From the NCBI GenBank assembly GCA_036381035.1, contig DASVDQ010000099.1:1-64000 (forward strand): a stretch of DNA of 64,000 nucleotides, given 5' to 3'. Source of the DNA: Trueperaceae bacterium. Lineage in GTDB: Bacteria; Deinococcota; Deinococci; Deinococcales; Trueperaceae. Made by a program: the position numbers and the translations under genes. Below, piece after piece: positions 47,104-55,551 of this stretch (positions within the stretch are counted from its first letter, which is position 1; each line of letters starts with the position of its first letter). The notes below the pieces were generated by a model, which saw nothing but the letters and a program-made list of their open reading frames with translations, searched no databases and was not told where the DNA came from.

Positions 47104-49719
47104 CTAGCTTGAGGCCGGCGGGAGGTCCTCGCCCCCCGGCACCAGCCCGAGGCCGACGGCGGTGGCGACGGCCCGCGCCCGGTTCGGGGCGCCGAGCTTG
47201 GCCAGCACGGCCGACACGTGGTGCTCGGCGGTCTTCTCGGTGATGTCGAGACGCTGGGCGATCTCGGCGTTCGTCAGCCCGGCGACCATGAGCTCGAGGA
47301 CCTCGACCTGGCGCGGCGTGAGCTGGGCGGGGTTCCGCCTGGTGACGCGGCGCGGTCCGCGCGGCAGATGGGAGAGGCCGAGCTGCCGCATGCGCGCCGC
47401 GAGCCGAGCGGCGGCGGGAGCGGCGCCGAGGCGCCTGAACTCGACCAGCGCCTCGCGCATCGCGTCCTCGTCGCCGTGCGCCAGGGCGAACGCGCGCTCG
47501 TAGGGGCAGCCGATCTCGCCCCACAGCCGGGCCGAGCGGCGCCAGTCGCCGCGCACGAGGGCGGCGAACGGCTCGGCCGAGCCCGGCAGCGGCTCCGCCA
47601 TGGCGCCGGCCTGCCACGACCACAGCGACACCTCGCCGCGCGCCCACGGGCTGTCGGCGTCGGTGACCTGCGGCATCACGGGAGCGAGCAGCTCCGGGAT
47701 CTCCGCCTCGCGGCCCTCGAGCCAGGCGAGCTCGGCCAGGCCGCAGTAGGGGGACCACAGGTACTGCATGGCGGCCCTCGGGCTGACGGCCAGCGCCTGC
47801 CGCAGCACCTCTTCGGCCCCGGCCTCGCCGCGGCGCACCATGGTCCTCCCCTTGGCGCCCAGCGCGGTGATCGGCCCGATGATGCCGTGGCCGGGGCGCG
47901 GCGGCACGCGGTCGGCGAGCCGCACGGCCTCGTCGTACGCGCCGCGCTCGAACGCCACGCGGGCCCGCCAGGCCACGCCGTAGGCCAGCGCCGAGTCGTC
48001 GTCGGTGTCTGAGGCGGACGCGACCATCGCGGCCAGCGCCTCCTCGGCCTCGTCGTAGAGCCTCGCCTCGCCGGCGCCCGAGCCCAGCATCCAGGTGGCC
48101 AGCCGGGAGACGTCGGGAGCGCCCACGCGCTCGCCGATGCCGTGGGCCTCGCGCAGCAGTCCCACGGCGCGCCGTGCGTCGCCCATCACGATCTCGGTGG
48201 TGCCGAGCATGATCATCGTCCGGCCCTCGAGGCGCGCGTCGCCCAGGCGCCGCGCCATCTCCAGCGCCGCTTCCGCCGCGGCGACGGCGGGTCGGTAGTG
48301 GCGCTGGAGCATCGAGACCATGGCGGCCTGGTCGTAGGCGCGGGCCTTGGCGAGGCTGTCGGGGAGGTCCCGGAGCAGCTTCAGGCACTCGCCGATGGGC
48401 CCGGCCACCTGGTCGTCGAGGCCGGCGCGGAAGCGCGCGTGGCCGAGCTGGCCCAAGGCGAGCGCGAGCTCCTCGGGGTCGCCGAGCTCTCGCCTCAGCC
48501 CCACCGCCCTCTCGCTGGCCGTGAGGGCCTCGGCGTGGAGGTCGAGCACGTGCAGCTCGTACGCCAGCTCCGCCCACAGCGCCGCCGCGGTGGGCCGGTC
48601 GAGGTGCTGCTCGCGCTCGAGCGCCAGCCTGAGGAACTGCGCCGCCTCGCGGTGGGCGCCGCGCTCGGCCGCCTGGCGCGCCGCCAGCGGCGCGAAGCGG
48701 ACGAAGAGGTCCCAGGCGTGCGCCCTGGCGGCATGGTGGGCGAGCCGGGCCAGGTCGTCCGGCTGGCTCCGCTGCAGCAGGTCGACCATCGCCCGGTGCC
48801 ACGCGAACTGGCGACCGAGGGGCGTGACGGCCTCGATAGCGCCGCGGGCCAGCTCGTGCCTGAACCTCAGGTGGCCGCGCTCGGCGAGCAGGACGCCTGC
48901 GGCCACCGCCTCGTCGGCCGCCGACGGCTCGGCCTGCGCCACCTCGAGCGCGACCGTCAGCTCCAGCGAGCGCGGCGCGGTGGCGACGACCTCGACGACG
49001 CGCCTGGCGCTGTCTCCGAGCCGCGCCGCGCGCGCCAGCACGGCCTCTCTCACGGTCCGTGGCACCTCCTCGCCGGAGGCGAGCACCTCGGTGACGTAGA
49101 AGGCGTTGCCGTCGGTGGCGCGGTGGACCCGCGCCGCCCGGGCGGCGTCGCCGCCCGCCAGCTCCGTCACGGCCTCGAGGCTGAGCGGCGGCACCGACAG
49201 CAGGCGCACGGAGGGCCGCGCGGTCAGCTCGCCTATGACCGGCCGCGCCGGGTGCCGGGGGCCCACCTCGTCGTCGCGGTAGGTGGCCACGACCAAGGAG
49301 GGGAGCCCCGCGATGCGGCGTCCGATGAACCGCAGGAAGTCGAGCGTGCCCTCGTCGGCCCAGTGGACGTCTTCGATCACGAGGACGAGAGGGACGTCGG
49401 AGTCGGCCATCCGGCGCTGGATGGCCGTGAACAGCTCGTAGGGCTCGGCCGAGGCGGCGAACGTGGCGGAGAGGTGAGAGCGGGGGTCGACCGCGATGTC
49501 GACGAGGGGGCTCAGGGGGCGCGGGGTCGTGAGCGGGTCGCAGCCGCCGAACAGCACGTGCGCGCGCTGGCCGTGACGGTGCCCGAACTCGGTGACGACC
49601 GCCGTCTTGCCGGCCCCGGCCTCCGCGCCGAGGAGCACCAGCGAACCGCGGCCGCCCACGGCGGCGCGCAGCCGCGTGCCCAGCTCGTCAAGCAGGCCCT
49701 CGCGTTCCAGGAGCGGCAC
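47104..49719 (-). CDS. LAL-type LuxR transcriptional regulator with ATPase domain
   Basis: An 871-residue protein. It has an N-terminal AAA_16/STAND ATPase with Walker A GAEAGAGKT (31-39) and Walker B LVIEDVHWAD, the middle part of helical TPR-like repeats, and a C-terminal LuxR helix-turn-helix (about 805-865): LTPRQVEVLELMVAGLTNAEIAQRLDITEKTAEHHVSAVLAKLGA (read as motif). LAL regulators are ATP-dependent switches for catabolic or secondary metabolic genes. The effector is unknown. GTG 49719 has AAGGGGGG upstream at fair spacing. Confidence 0.88.
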   Translation of the reverse strand: MPLLEREGLLDELGTRLRAAVGGRGSLVLLGAEAGAGKTAVVTEFGHRHGQRAHVLFGGCDPLTTPRPLSPLVDIAVDPRSHLSATFAASAEPYELFTAIQRRMADSDVPLVLVIEDVHWADEGTLDFLRFIGRRIAGLPSLVVATYRDDEVGPRHPARPVIGELTARPSVRLLSVPPLSLEAVTELAGGDAARAARVHRATDGNAFYVTEVLASGEEVPRTVREAVLARAARLGDSARRVVEVVATAPRSLELTVALEVAQAEPSAADEAVAAGVLLAERGHLRFRHELARGAIEAVTPLGRQFAWHRAMVDLLQRSQPDDLARLAHHAARAHAWDLFVRFAPLAARQAAERGAHREAAQFLRLALEREQHLDRPTAAALWAELAYELHVLDLHAEALTASERAVGLRRELGDPEELALALGQLGHARFRAGLDDQVAGPIGECLKLLRDLPDSLAKARAYDQAAMVSMLQRHYRPAVAAAEAALEMARRLGDARLEGRTMIMLGTTEIVMGDARRAVGLLREAHGIGERVGAPDVSRLATWMLGSGAGEARLYDEAEEALAAMVASASDTDDDSALAYGVAWRARVAFERGAYDEAVRLADRVPPRPGHGIIGPITALGAKGRTMVRRGEAGAEEVLRQALAVSPRAAMQYLWSPYCGLAELAWLEGREAEIPELLAPVMPQVTDADSPWARGEVSLWSWQAGAMAEPLPGSAEPFAALVRGDWRRSARLWGEIGCPYERAFALAHGDEDAMREALVEFRRLGAAPAAARLAARMRQLGLSHLPRGPRRVTRRNPAQLTPRQVEVLELMVAGLTNAEIAQRLDITEKTAEHHVSAVLAKLGAPNRARAVATAVGLGLVPGGEDLPPASS

Positions 49720-49903
49720 CCGGGCGGCACCCCCCTTCCGGTTCGTGTGCTGTGACCATACTGCTCCGCGCCGGCCGGCCCGTCTCCCTCCGTGTTGTAG
49801 GGTGACGGGGTCCGCGCACAGGCAGGCCGCTCACGGGGCTCGTGCGCGGCGCGCCTAGAAGAGCCGCTCACTGTCCCTTGACCCCGACCGCTACGGAGAC
49901 GAC

Positions 49904-51235
49904 ATGACGACCGCACAGCGACGAGACGCCCCAGCTCCCCCCGACGGCCAAAGCCGAGAGACGACCAAGATCGCGGTGCGGGGCCTCTACAAGGTCTTCG
50001 GCCCCGAACCCGCCCGCGCCATCGCGGCGCTCGAGCGGGGCGCGACCAAGGCCGAGGTGCAGACGCGCCTCGGCCACGCCGTCGGCGTCGCCGACGTGAA
50101 CCTGGACATCGAGGCGGGGGAGACCTTCGTGCTCATGGGCCTCTCTGGCAGCGGCAAGTCGACGCTGCTCAGGCTCCTCAACCGGCTGCACGAGCCCACC
50201 CGCGGCAGCGTCGTCGTCGACGGCGTCGACATCACGCGGCTGTCCCGGCGGGAGCTCCTGGAGTTCCGGCGCGAGAGGTTCAGCGGCATGGTCTTCCAGC
50301 AGTTCGCGATCCTGCCGCATCGCACCGTGCTCGACAACGTCGCCTACGGCCTCGAGGTCCAGGGCGTGCCGAGGACCGAGCGGCGGGCGCGCGCCGAGCG
50401 GGCGATAGAGCTCGTGGGCCTCGCCGGCTGGGAGGGCAGCTACCCTCACCAGCTCTCGGGCGGCATGCAGCAGCGCGTGGGCCTGGCCCGCGCGCTCGCC
50501 GTGGACGCCGACGTCCTGCTGATGGACGAGGCCTTCAGCGCCCTCGACCCGCTGATCAGGCGCGAGATGCAGGACGAGCTCATAGACCTGCAGGCGCGCA
50601 TGAGGAAGACGATCGTCTTCGTCACTCACGACCTCGACGAGGCCCTGCGCCTCGGCGACCGCGTCGCGATCATGAAGGACGCGCGCGTGGTCCAGGTGGG
50701 GACGCCGGAGGAGGTCATCACCGCGCCGGCGGACGACTACGTGGCCGCGTTCGTGGAGGGCGTCGACCGCAGCGGCGTCCTCACCGCCGGGTCGATCATG
50801 CAGCCGGTGCGCGAGGTGGTGCGCCTCCGCGACGGACCGCAGACGGCCCTCAACAAGATGCGCCGCTCCGGCCTCTCCGGCGTGCTCGTCGTCGACGGCG
50901 AGCGAAGGGTGCTCGGCTACCTGACCTCGGAGCGCATCGTCGCGGCGCTGCGCGAGGGCGGCGTGACCCAGGAGCGCATCCACGGCGACCTCATGGAGGA
51001 CGCGCCCACCGTGTCCACGGACACCCCCCTCAGCGACGTCATGCCGCTCGCCTCGGAGGGCTCGTTCCCCATAGCGGTCGTCGACGAGGACGGGCGCCTG
51101 CGCGGCGTGGTCGTCAAGGGCGCGATCCTGGCGGCGCTGGCGCGACCCTCGGGGGCCGAGAGGGACCGGGCAGCCGGCGCGCCGCCGCCGGCCCAGGCGC
51201 CGACCGAGCCGAGGACGGAGGCCCGCGGTGCCTGA
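49904..51235 (+). CDS. proV: Glycine betaine/proline ABC transporter ATP-binding protein
   Basis: A 443-residue protein. Walker A GLSGSGKST at 79-87, signature LSGGMQQR, Walker B VLLMDEAFSALDP, then two C-terminal CBS domains (about 290-410), where ionic strength is sensed in relatives. Typical opening KVFGPEPARAIAALERGATKAEV (in parts). It energises uptake of betaine or related osmolytes. A proline/arginine-rich tail of about 35 residues is non-conserved. It is followed by the permease with an eight-base overlap. ACGGAG lies before the ATG. Confidence 0.92.
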   Translation: MTTAQRRDAPAPPDGQSRETTKIAVRGLYKVFGPEPARAIAALERGATKAEVQTRLGHAVGVADVNLDIEAGETFVLMGLSGSGKSTLLRLLNRLHEPTRGSVVVDGVDITRLSRRELLEFRRERFSGMVFQQFAILPHRTVLDNVAYGLEVQGVPRTERRARAERAIELVGLAGWEGSYPHQLSGGMQQRVGLARALAVDADVLLMDEAFSALDPLIRREMQDELIDLQARMRKTIVFVTHDLDEALRLGDRVAIMKDARVVQVGTPEEVITAPADDYVAAFVEGVDRSGVLTAGSIMQPVREVVRLRDGPQTALNKMRRSGLSGVLVVDGERRVLGYLTSERIVAALREGGVTQERIHGDLMEDAPTVSTDTPLSDVMPLASEGSFPIAVVDEDGRLRGVVVKGAILAALARPSGAERDRAAGAPPPAQAPTEPRTEARGA

Positions 51236-52067
51236 CTTCCGCGTGCCCATACGCGACTGGGTGTCGGCCGCCGTCGACTTCCTGCGCGACGCCCTGGGCC
51301 CGCTCTTCGACGGCTTCGCCGACGGCGTCGACGCCCTCATCGGCGGCCTGCTGGCGGCGCTCCAGTGGGCCCCGGTGCCCGTCGCGATCGCGTTCTTCGC
51401 CGGGCTCGCGGCTCTGCTGGCCGGCTGGCGCGTCGGTCTGTTCGCGGTCGCCGGGCTCTTCGTGGTGGCCAACGTAGGTCTCTGGCGTCCGTTCCTGGAG
51501 ACGCTGGCGCTGGTGCTCGCCGCGCAGGTGCTGATCCTCGCCGTGGGCGTCCCTCTGGGGATCCTGGCGGCCCGCAGCGACGCCGTGGACGGCGTGCTCA
51601 AGCCCGTCCTCGACTTCATGCAGACGATGCCAGCCTTCGTCTACCTGATCCCTGCCGTGATGTTCTTCGGGATCGGCGTCGTGCCGGGCGTCGTGGCCAC
51701 CTTCGTGTTCGCGATCCCGCCGCTGGTGCGCCTCGTGAGCCTCGGCATCAGGCAGGTGCCCGCGGACCTCATCGAGGCCGCCGACGCCTTCGGGTCCACG
51801 AGCTGGCAGCGCCTCGTCAAGGTCGAGATGCCGGTGGCGCGGCCCAGCATCATGGCCGGCGTCAACCAGTCGATAATGCTCAACCTCTCGATGGTCGTCA
51901 TCGCCGGGATGATCGGCGCGCGCGGCCTGGGGGCCGAGGTGCTGCGGGGCATCCAGCGGCTGAACGTGGGCCAGGGGTTCGAGGCCGGCTTGGCCGTGGT
52001 CATCATGGCGATCGTCCTAGACCGCGTCACCGCCTCGGTGGGACGGCGCCGCGCCCGCGACGCCTGA
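51228..52067 (+). CDS. proW: Glycine betaine/proline ABC permease
   Basis: A 279-residue protein with about six membrane helices. It has VGVPLGILAARSDAV, LKPVLDFMQTMPAFVYLIPAVMFFGIG (two segments), and the EAA loop LIEAADAFGSTSWQRLVKVEMPVA. All are typical of ProW/OpuAB. GTG 51228 has CGGAGG upstream. It is translationally coupled to proV. The matching binding protein is a separate unit 281 bases downstream. Confidence 0.92.
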   Translation: MPDFRVPIRDWVSAAVDFLRDALGPLFDGFADGVDALIGGLLAALQWAPVPVAIAFFAGLAALLAGWRVGLFAVAGLFVVANVGLWRPFLETLALVLAAQVLILAVGVPLGILAARSDAVDGVLKPVLDFMQTMPAFVYLIPAVMFFGIGVVPGVVATFVFAIPPLVRLVSLGIRQVPADLIEAADAFGSTSWQRLVKVEMPVARPSIMAGVNQSIMLNLSMVVIAGMIGARGLGAEVLRGIQRLNVGQGFEAGLAVVIMAIVLDRVTASVGRRRARDA

Positions 52068-52348
52068 GAGCCGCCCCTGCCGCCCGGCCGGCGGCCGGCG
52101 CTGACCCCGGTCGGCCGCCGCTGACCCGCCGCGGCAGGGGAGCGTCCGCCGCCCACGCGGGACAGCGGGGCGGCGCAGTGCGCGCAGCAGCACTGCCGCG
52201 GCACCGAGGGTTGGCAGCCTCGGAGCGAGCGTGTTAGGTTCGGGACTAGCCGGTTGCGGCTTGTGGAAGTCAGCGTGCGTGCGTACGCTCGCGGAACGGT
52301 TCGTCGTTCCGTCGCCACCAAAGCCTCGAATTCATCGGGAGGTAACAG
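52068..52348. promoter_or_regulatory. Structured region before proX
   Basis: This 281-base gap holds several perfect inverted repeats: CCGAGG-N8-CCTCGG near 52207, AGCGT-N8-ACGCT near 52272, and CGGAACG-GTTCGT-CGTTCCG (52292-52311), the last 17 bases before the GGGAGG ribosome site. They suggest a separate promoter and a folded leader for proX. No open frame is seen. Confidence 0.4.
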
Positions 52349-53191
52349 ATGCGCAAGTGGTGCGCCGCCTTGGCGGCCTTGATGCTATGCGGTACCGCCT
52401 TGGCTCAGGACACGACCATCGACCTCGGCTACGTGCTGTGGGACTCCGAGATCGCCTCTACCCACGTGGTCGCCGCCGTGCTGATGGACGAGCTCGGGTA
52501 CGACGTCGAGCTGACCTCGGTCGACGCCGGCCCCATGTGGACTGGCCTCGCCCAGGGCGACTTCGACGCGATCGTCGCCGCCTGGCTGCCCGCCACGCAC
52601 GCCGCCTACTGGGAGCAGACGCAGGACAGCCTCACCGACCTCGGGGCGAACCTCGAGGGCGCCGACATCGGTTGGGCGGTCCCCACCTACGTGGAGATCG
52701 ACAGCATCACGGAGCTCAACGACCACGCCGACACGTTCGGCGGCGAGATCGTCGGCATCGACCCGGGCGCGGGCCTCATGGCCGCCAGCGACAGGGCCCT
52801 CGACGTCTACGGCCTCTCGAACTTCGTGCTCCTCGACGGGTCCGACGCCGCCATGACCGCCGCGCTCGACCGCGCCTACAGCCGTGAGGAGCCGATCATC
52901 GTCACGAGCTGGCGTCCGCACTGGATGTGGGCCGCCTACGACCTCAAGTACCTCGAGGACCCGGAGGGCGTCTTCGGCGAGGCCGAGGAGATCCACACCA
53001 TCGTCAACAGCGAGTGGGCCGAGAACGATGCCCCGGAGGACGTGCTCGCCTTCCTCGACAACTTCCACTGGACCGGCGAGCAGATGGGCGAGGTCATGCT
53101 GATGATCACGCAGCAGGGCATGGAGCCGCTCGAGGCGGCGCGCGCCTGGATCGCCGACAACCGCGACGTCGTGGAGGGCTGGCTGCAGTAG
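52349..53191 (+). CDS. proX: Glycine betaine/proline-type substrate-binding protein
   Basis: A 280-residue protein. Signal peptide MRKWCAALAALMLCGTALAQ; a Cys at residue 14 is inside the hydrophobic core, so lipid attachment is not clear. OpuAC fold: LGYVLWDSEIASTHVVAAVL, FDAIVAAWLPATHAAYWEQ, IIVTSWRPHWMWAAYDLKYLEDP. The tryptophans supply the cage that binds quaternary amines. It has its own ribosome site (GGGAGG) and probably its own promoter. A strong hairpin follows. Confidence 0.9.
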   Translation: MRKWCAALAALMLCGTALAQDTTIDLGYVLWDSEIASTHVVAAVLMDELGYDVELTSVDAGPMWTGLAQGDFDAIVAAWLPATHAAYWEQTQDSLTDLGANLEGADIGWAVPTYVEIDSITELNDHADTFGGEIVGIDPGAGLMAASDRALDVYGLSNFVLLDGSDAAMTAALDRAYSREEPIIVTSWRPHWMWAAYDLKYLEDPEGVFGEAEEIHTIVNSEWAENDAPEDVLAFLDNFHWTGEQMGEVMLMITQQGMEPLEAARAWIADNRDVVEGWLQ

Positions 53192-53207
53192 GCCGCCCGC
53201 ACGGACG

Positions 53208-53240
53208 GGGGGCCGGCGCACGTGACGGGTGCCGGCCCCC
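53208..53240 (+). terminator. Hairpin terminator after proX
   Basis: GGGGGCCGGCGC pairs with GTGCCGGCCCCC: 12 pairs including one G-U, with a nine-base loop. It lies 16 bases past the stop. Confidence 0.65.
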
Positions 53241-53282
53241 GCCTCGACCGCTCCGGACGACCGCCTCGCGCTCCGGCGCCAC

Positions 53283-53795
53283 CTACCTGTCCGGACCCGC
53301 CCCCGGCTCCGGGCCGTCCCCGCTCTCGAACTGGATGACGCTGAGCTGGCCGTCCACCTCGAGGATCGCCTGCTTCACCGTCGAGACGTCGTCGATGCCC
53401 TGCGCGCGCAGGCTGGCGGCCAGCTCTTCCGCGGTGAGACGCTCGCGGCGCATGTTCGCCCGCAGCGGCTTGCCCATGTGGACGACGAGGGTCGGGGTGT
53501 CGCGCGTCAGGCGTCGCCAGCTCGGGAACCTGAACTCCCACAGGTCGATCAGGTAGCTCCACATGATGACCACCACGGCCATCAGCAGGTAGTCGAGCAT
53601 CGAGCTCGAGCCGCCGCCGATCGCGTCGGTCGTCAGGCCGCCGATGATCACGAGGGCGATGAAGTCGTTCGGCGAGATGTTGCCGAGGTGCCGCTTGGGG
53701 ATCACGCGCAGCACGACGACGATGGCCAAGTAGGCCACCGTGCCACGCAGGACGATCTCCCACAGCGGCTTCTCGAAGGCGAAGACGGTGTCCAT
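53283..53795 (-). CDS. DUF421 membrane protein (YetF/YcaP family)
   Basis: A 170-residue protein. Three N-terminal membrane helices (about 10-28, 40-60, 65-85) with KRHLGNISPNDFIALVIIGG, the family signature, then a soluble domain with VHMGKPLRANMRRERLTAEEL and VKQAILEVDGQLSVI. The function is unknown. ATG 53795 has GGGAGGAGC upstream; the longer frame was rejected. It converges with proX. Confidence 0.88.
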   Translation of the reverse strand: MDTVFAFEKPLWEIVLRGTVAYLAIVVVLRVIPKRHLGNISPNDFIALVIIGGLTTDAIGGGSSSMLDYLLMAVVVIMWSYLIDLWEFRFPSWRRLTRDTPTLVVHMGKPLRANMRRERLTAEELAASLRAQGIDDVSTVKQAILEVDGQLSVIQFESGDGPEPGAGPDR

Positions 53796-53899
53796 CGTTC
53801 CGCTCCTCCCGTCGACGGAGCGGGCCGCGCCGCTCGTGGCGCCGCGGCTGGACCGAGCCGGCCACGGCCGGCCGCTCCGCACGCGCGTGCGTAGGGGAC

Positions 53900-53905
53900 T
53901 AGTTT
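53900..53905 (+). promoter_or_regulatory. Leaderless -10 box of modA
   Basis: TAGTTT lies six bases (GGGAGC) before the GTG at 53912. GGGAG could alternatively be a close ribosome site. Confidence 0.5.
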
Positions 53906-53911
53906 GGGAGC

Positions 53912-54688
53912 GTGAGGCGCCTCCTGTCGGTACTCGCCGTCGCGGTGCCCGTGCTCGCGGCGGCGCTGCTGCTCTCGCCGCGCCGGGACGGCGCGGGCCG
54001 GCGGGAGCTGACGGTCTTCGCCGCCTCGAGCCTCGAGGAGGCGTTCACCAAGCTGGCCGCGAGGTTCGAGGAGCGGGAGCCCGGCGTGGACGTGAGGCTG
54101 CAGCTCGCGGGCTCCTCGACCCTCGCGCTCCAGATCGTCGAGGGCGCCGAGGCAGGCGTGTTCGCCTCCGCCGACGCGGCGCAGGTCGAGCGCGTCGCTT
54201 CCGCCGTCGACGGCTACGGTCTCGGGCGCGTCTTCGCCACGAGCCGCCTGGTCGTCGCTCTCGCGCCGGGTTCGGGCTTGCGCGCCGTCGAGGACCTCGG
54301 CCGCCCCGGCGTGAGGCTGGTCCTGGCCGGGCCCGAGGTGCCGGCGGGCCGGTACGCGCGCGAGGCGCTCGCCGAGGTGGCTGCCGGGATGCCAGGCGGC
54401 GAGGGTTGGCTGGCCAGGGTCCAAGCGAACGTCGCCTCCGAGGAGCAGAACGTGCGGCTCGTCGCCGCGAAGGTGGCGGTGGGCGGCGCCGACGCCGGCA
54501 TCGTCTACGCGACCGACGCCGCCTCGTTCCCGGGACTCGAGACGGCGGCCATCGACGCGTCCGTGACGCCGACCTACGTGGTGACGGACCGGGCGGGCGA
54601 CCGGGCGGCCGAGAGGTTCGTGGCGCTGCTCATGTCAGAGGAGGGAGCGGCCGTCCTGCGCGGCTACGGCTTCTCGCCGGCGCGGTAG
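53912..54688 (+). CDS. modA: Molybdate ABC transporter substrate-binding protein
   Basis: A 258-residue protein. Export signal in residues 1-22, then ELTVFAASSLEEAFTKLAARFEE, where the serines of AASS ligate the oxyanion; LAGSSTLALQIVEGAEAGVFASAD and DAGIVYATDA also match ModA. It binds molybdate or tungstate in the periplasm. It is followed nine bases later by modB. No modC ATPase is present in this window. Confidence 0.9.
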   Translation: MRRLLSVLAVAVPVLAAALLLSPRRDGAGRRELTVFAASSLEEAFTKLAARFEEREPGVDVRLQLAGSSTLALQIVEGAEAGVFASADAAQVERVASAVDGYGLGRVFATSRLVVALAPGSGLRAVEDLGRPGVRLVLAGPEVPAGRYAREALAEVAAGMPGGEGWLARVQANVASEEQNVRLVAAKVAVGGADAGIVYATDAASFPGLETAAIDASVTPTYVVTDRAGDRAAERFVALLMSEEGAAVLRGYGFSPAR

Positions 54689-54697
54689 CGTGCGCCC

Positions 54698-55495
54698 GTG
54701 AGCCGCGGTCGACCGCGCGTCGAGGTGCTGGCGGCGGGGGTGCTCCTCGCCGCCTACCTCTCGCTCCCGACGCTGGCGATCGCCGTGCGCGCCTTGGGCG
54801 CGCCCCGCGCCGCGCTGGTATCGCCCGCCGTCCTCGACGCGCTGCGCCTCAGCGTGGCCACCAGCTCGCTGGCCATGGCCCTGGTGGTCGCGCTCGGGAC
54901 GCCGCTCGCCTACCTGCTGGCGCGCCACGACTTCCGCGGGCGCAGGCTCCTCGACGCCGTGGTCGACCTGCCTCTGGTGCTGCCGCCCGTGATCGCCGGT
55001 CTCGGCCTGCTGCTGGTGTTCGGCAGGCGCGGACCCGTCGGGGCGGCGCTGGAGGCGGCGGGGCTGGGCGTCGCGTTCACGACCGCCGCGGTGGTGATGG
55101 CGCAGGTCTTCGTCGCCACCCCGTACTACGTGCGTACGCTCAAGGTCGGGCTCGCCGCCGTGCCGCGCGAGGTCGAGGCGGCGGCGCTGACCGACGGAGC
55201 GGGTCGCTGGCTCGCCTTCTGGAGCGTGACGCTGCCCGTGGCCCTCCCCGCCGCGACAGAGGGGCTGGTCCTGGCGTGGTCGCGCGCGCTGGCCGAGTTC
55301 GGGGCCACCCTGGTGTTCGCCGGCAGCCTCATCGGCCGCACCCGCACCCTGCCCCTCGCCACCTACGCGGCGCTGGAGAGCGGCGTCGAGGAGTCCGTGG
55401 CGCTGGCCCTCGTGCTCACCGTGCTCTCGCTGGCCCTGTTCGCCCTGTCCCGCGCGGCGCTGCGGGCGCCGGGGGCCGCGCCAGGGCGGGGGTGA
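54698..55495 (+). CDS. modB: Molybdate ABC transporter permease
   Basis: A 265-residue protein with about six helices. LGTPLAYLLARHDFRGRRLLDAVVDLPLVLPPVIAGLGLLLVFG (in parts) and the EAA loop EVEAAALTDGAGRWLAFWSVTLPVALPA are standard for ModB, as is ALAEFGATLVFAGSLIGRTRTLPLATY. GTG 54698 is preceded by TAGCGT at six bases, overlapping the modA stop, and has no ribosome site. Confidence 0.9.
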   Translation: MSRGRPRVEVLAAGVLLAAYLSLPTLAIAVRALGAPRAALVSPAVLDALRLSVATSSLAMALVVALGTPLAYLLARHDFRGRRLLDAVVDLPLVLPPVIAGLGLLLVFGRRGPVGAALEAAGLGVAFTTAAVVMAQVFVATPYYVRTLKVGLAAVPREVEAAALTDGAGRWLAFWSVTLPVALPAATEGLVLAWSRALAEFGATLVFAGSLIGRTRTLPLATYAALESGVEESVALALVLTVLSLALFALSRAALRAPGAAPGRG

Positions 55496-55501
55496 CGTCG
55501 T

Positions 55502-55520
55502 CCCCGCGACGCGCGCGGGG
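55502..55520. terminator. Hairpin between modB and the convergent aminotransferase
   Basis: CCCCGCG-ACGCG-CGCGGGG, a perfect 7-bp stem seven bases after the modB stop. It may serve both directions. Confidence 0.5.
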
Positions 55521-55551
55521 AGGTGGACCCGCGCCCCCGTGAAGCGGTCGG

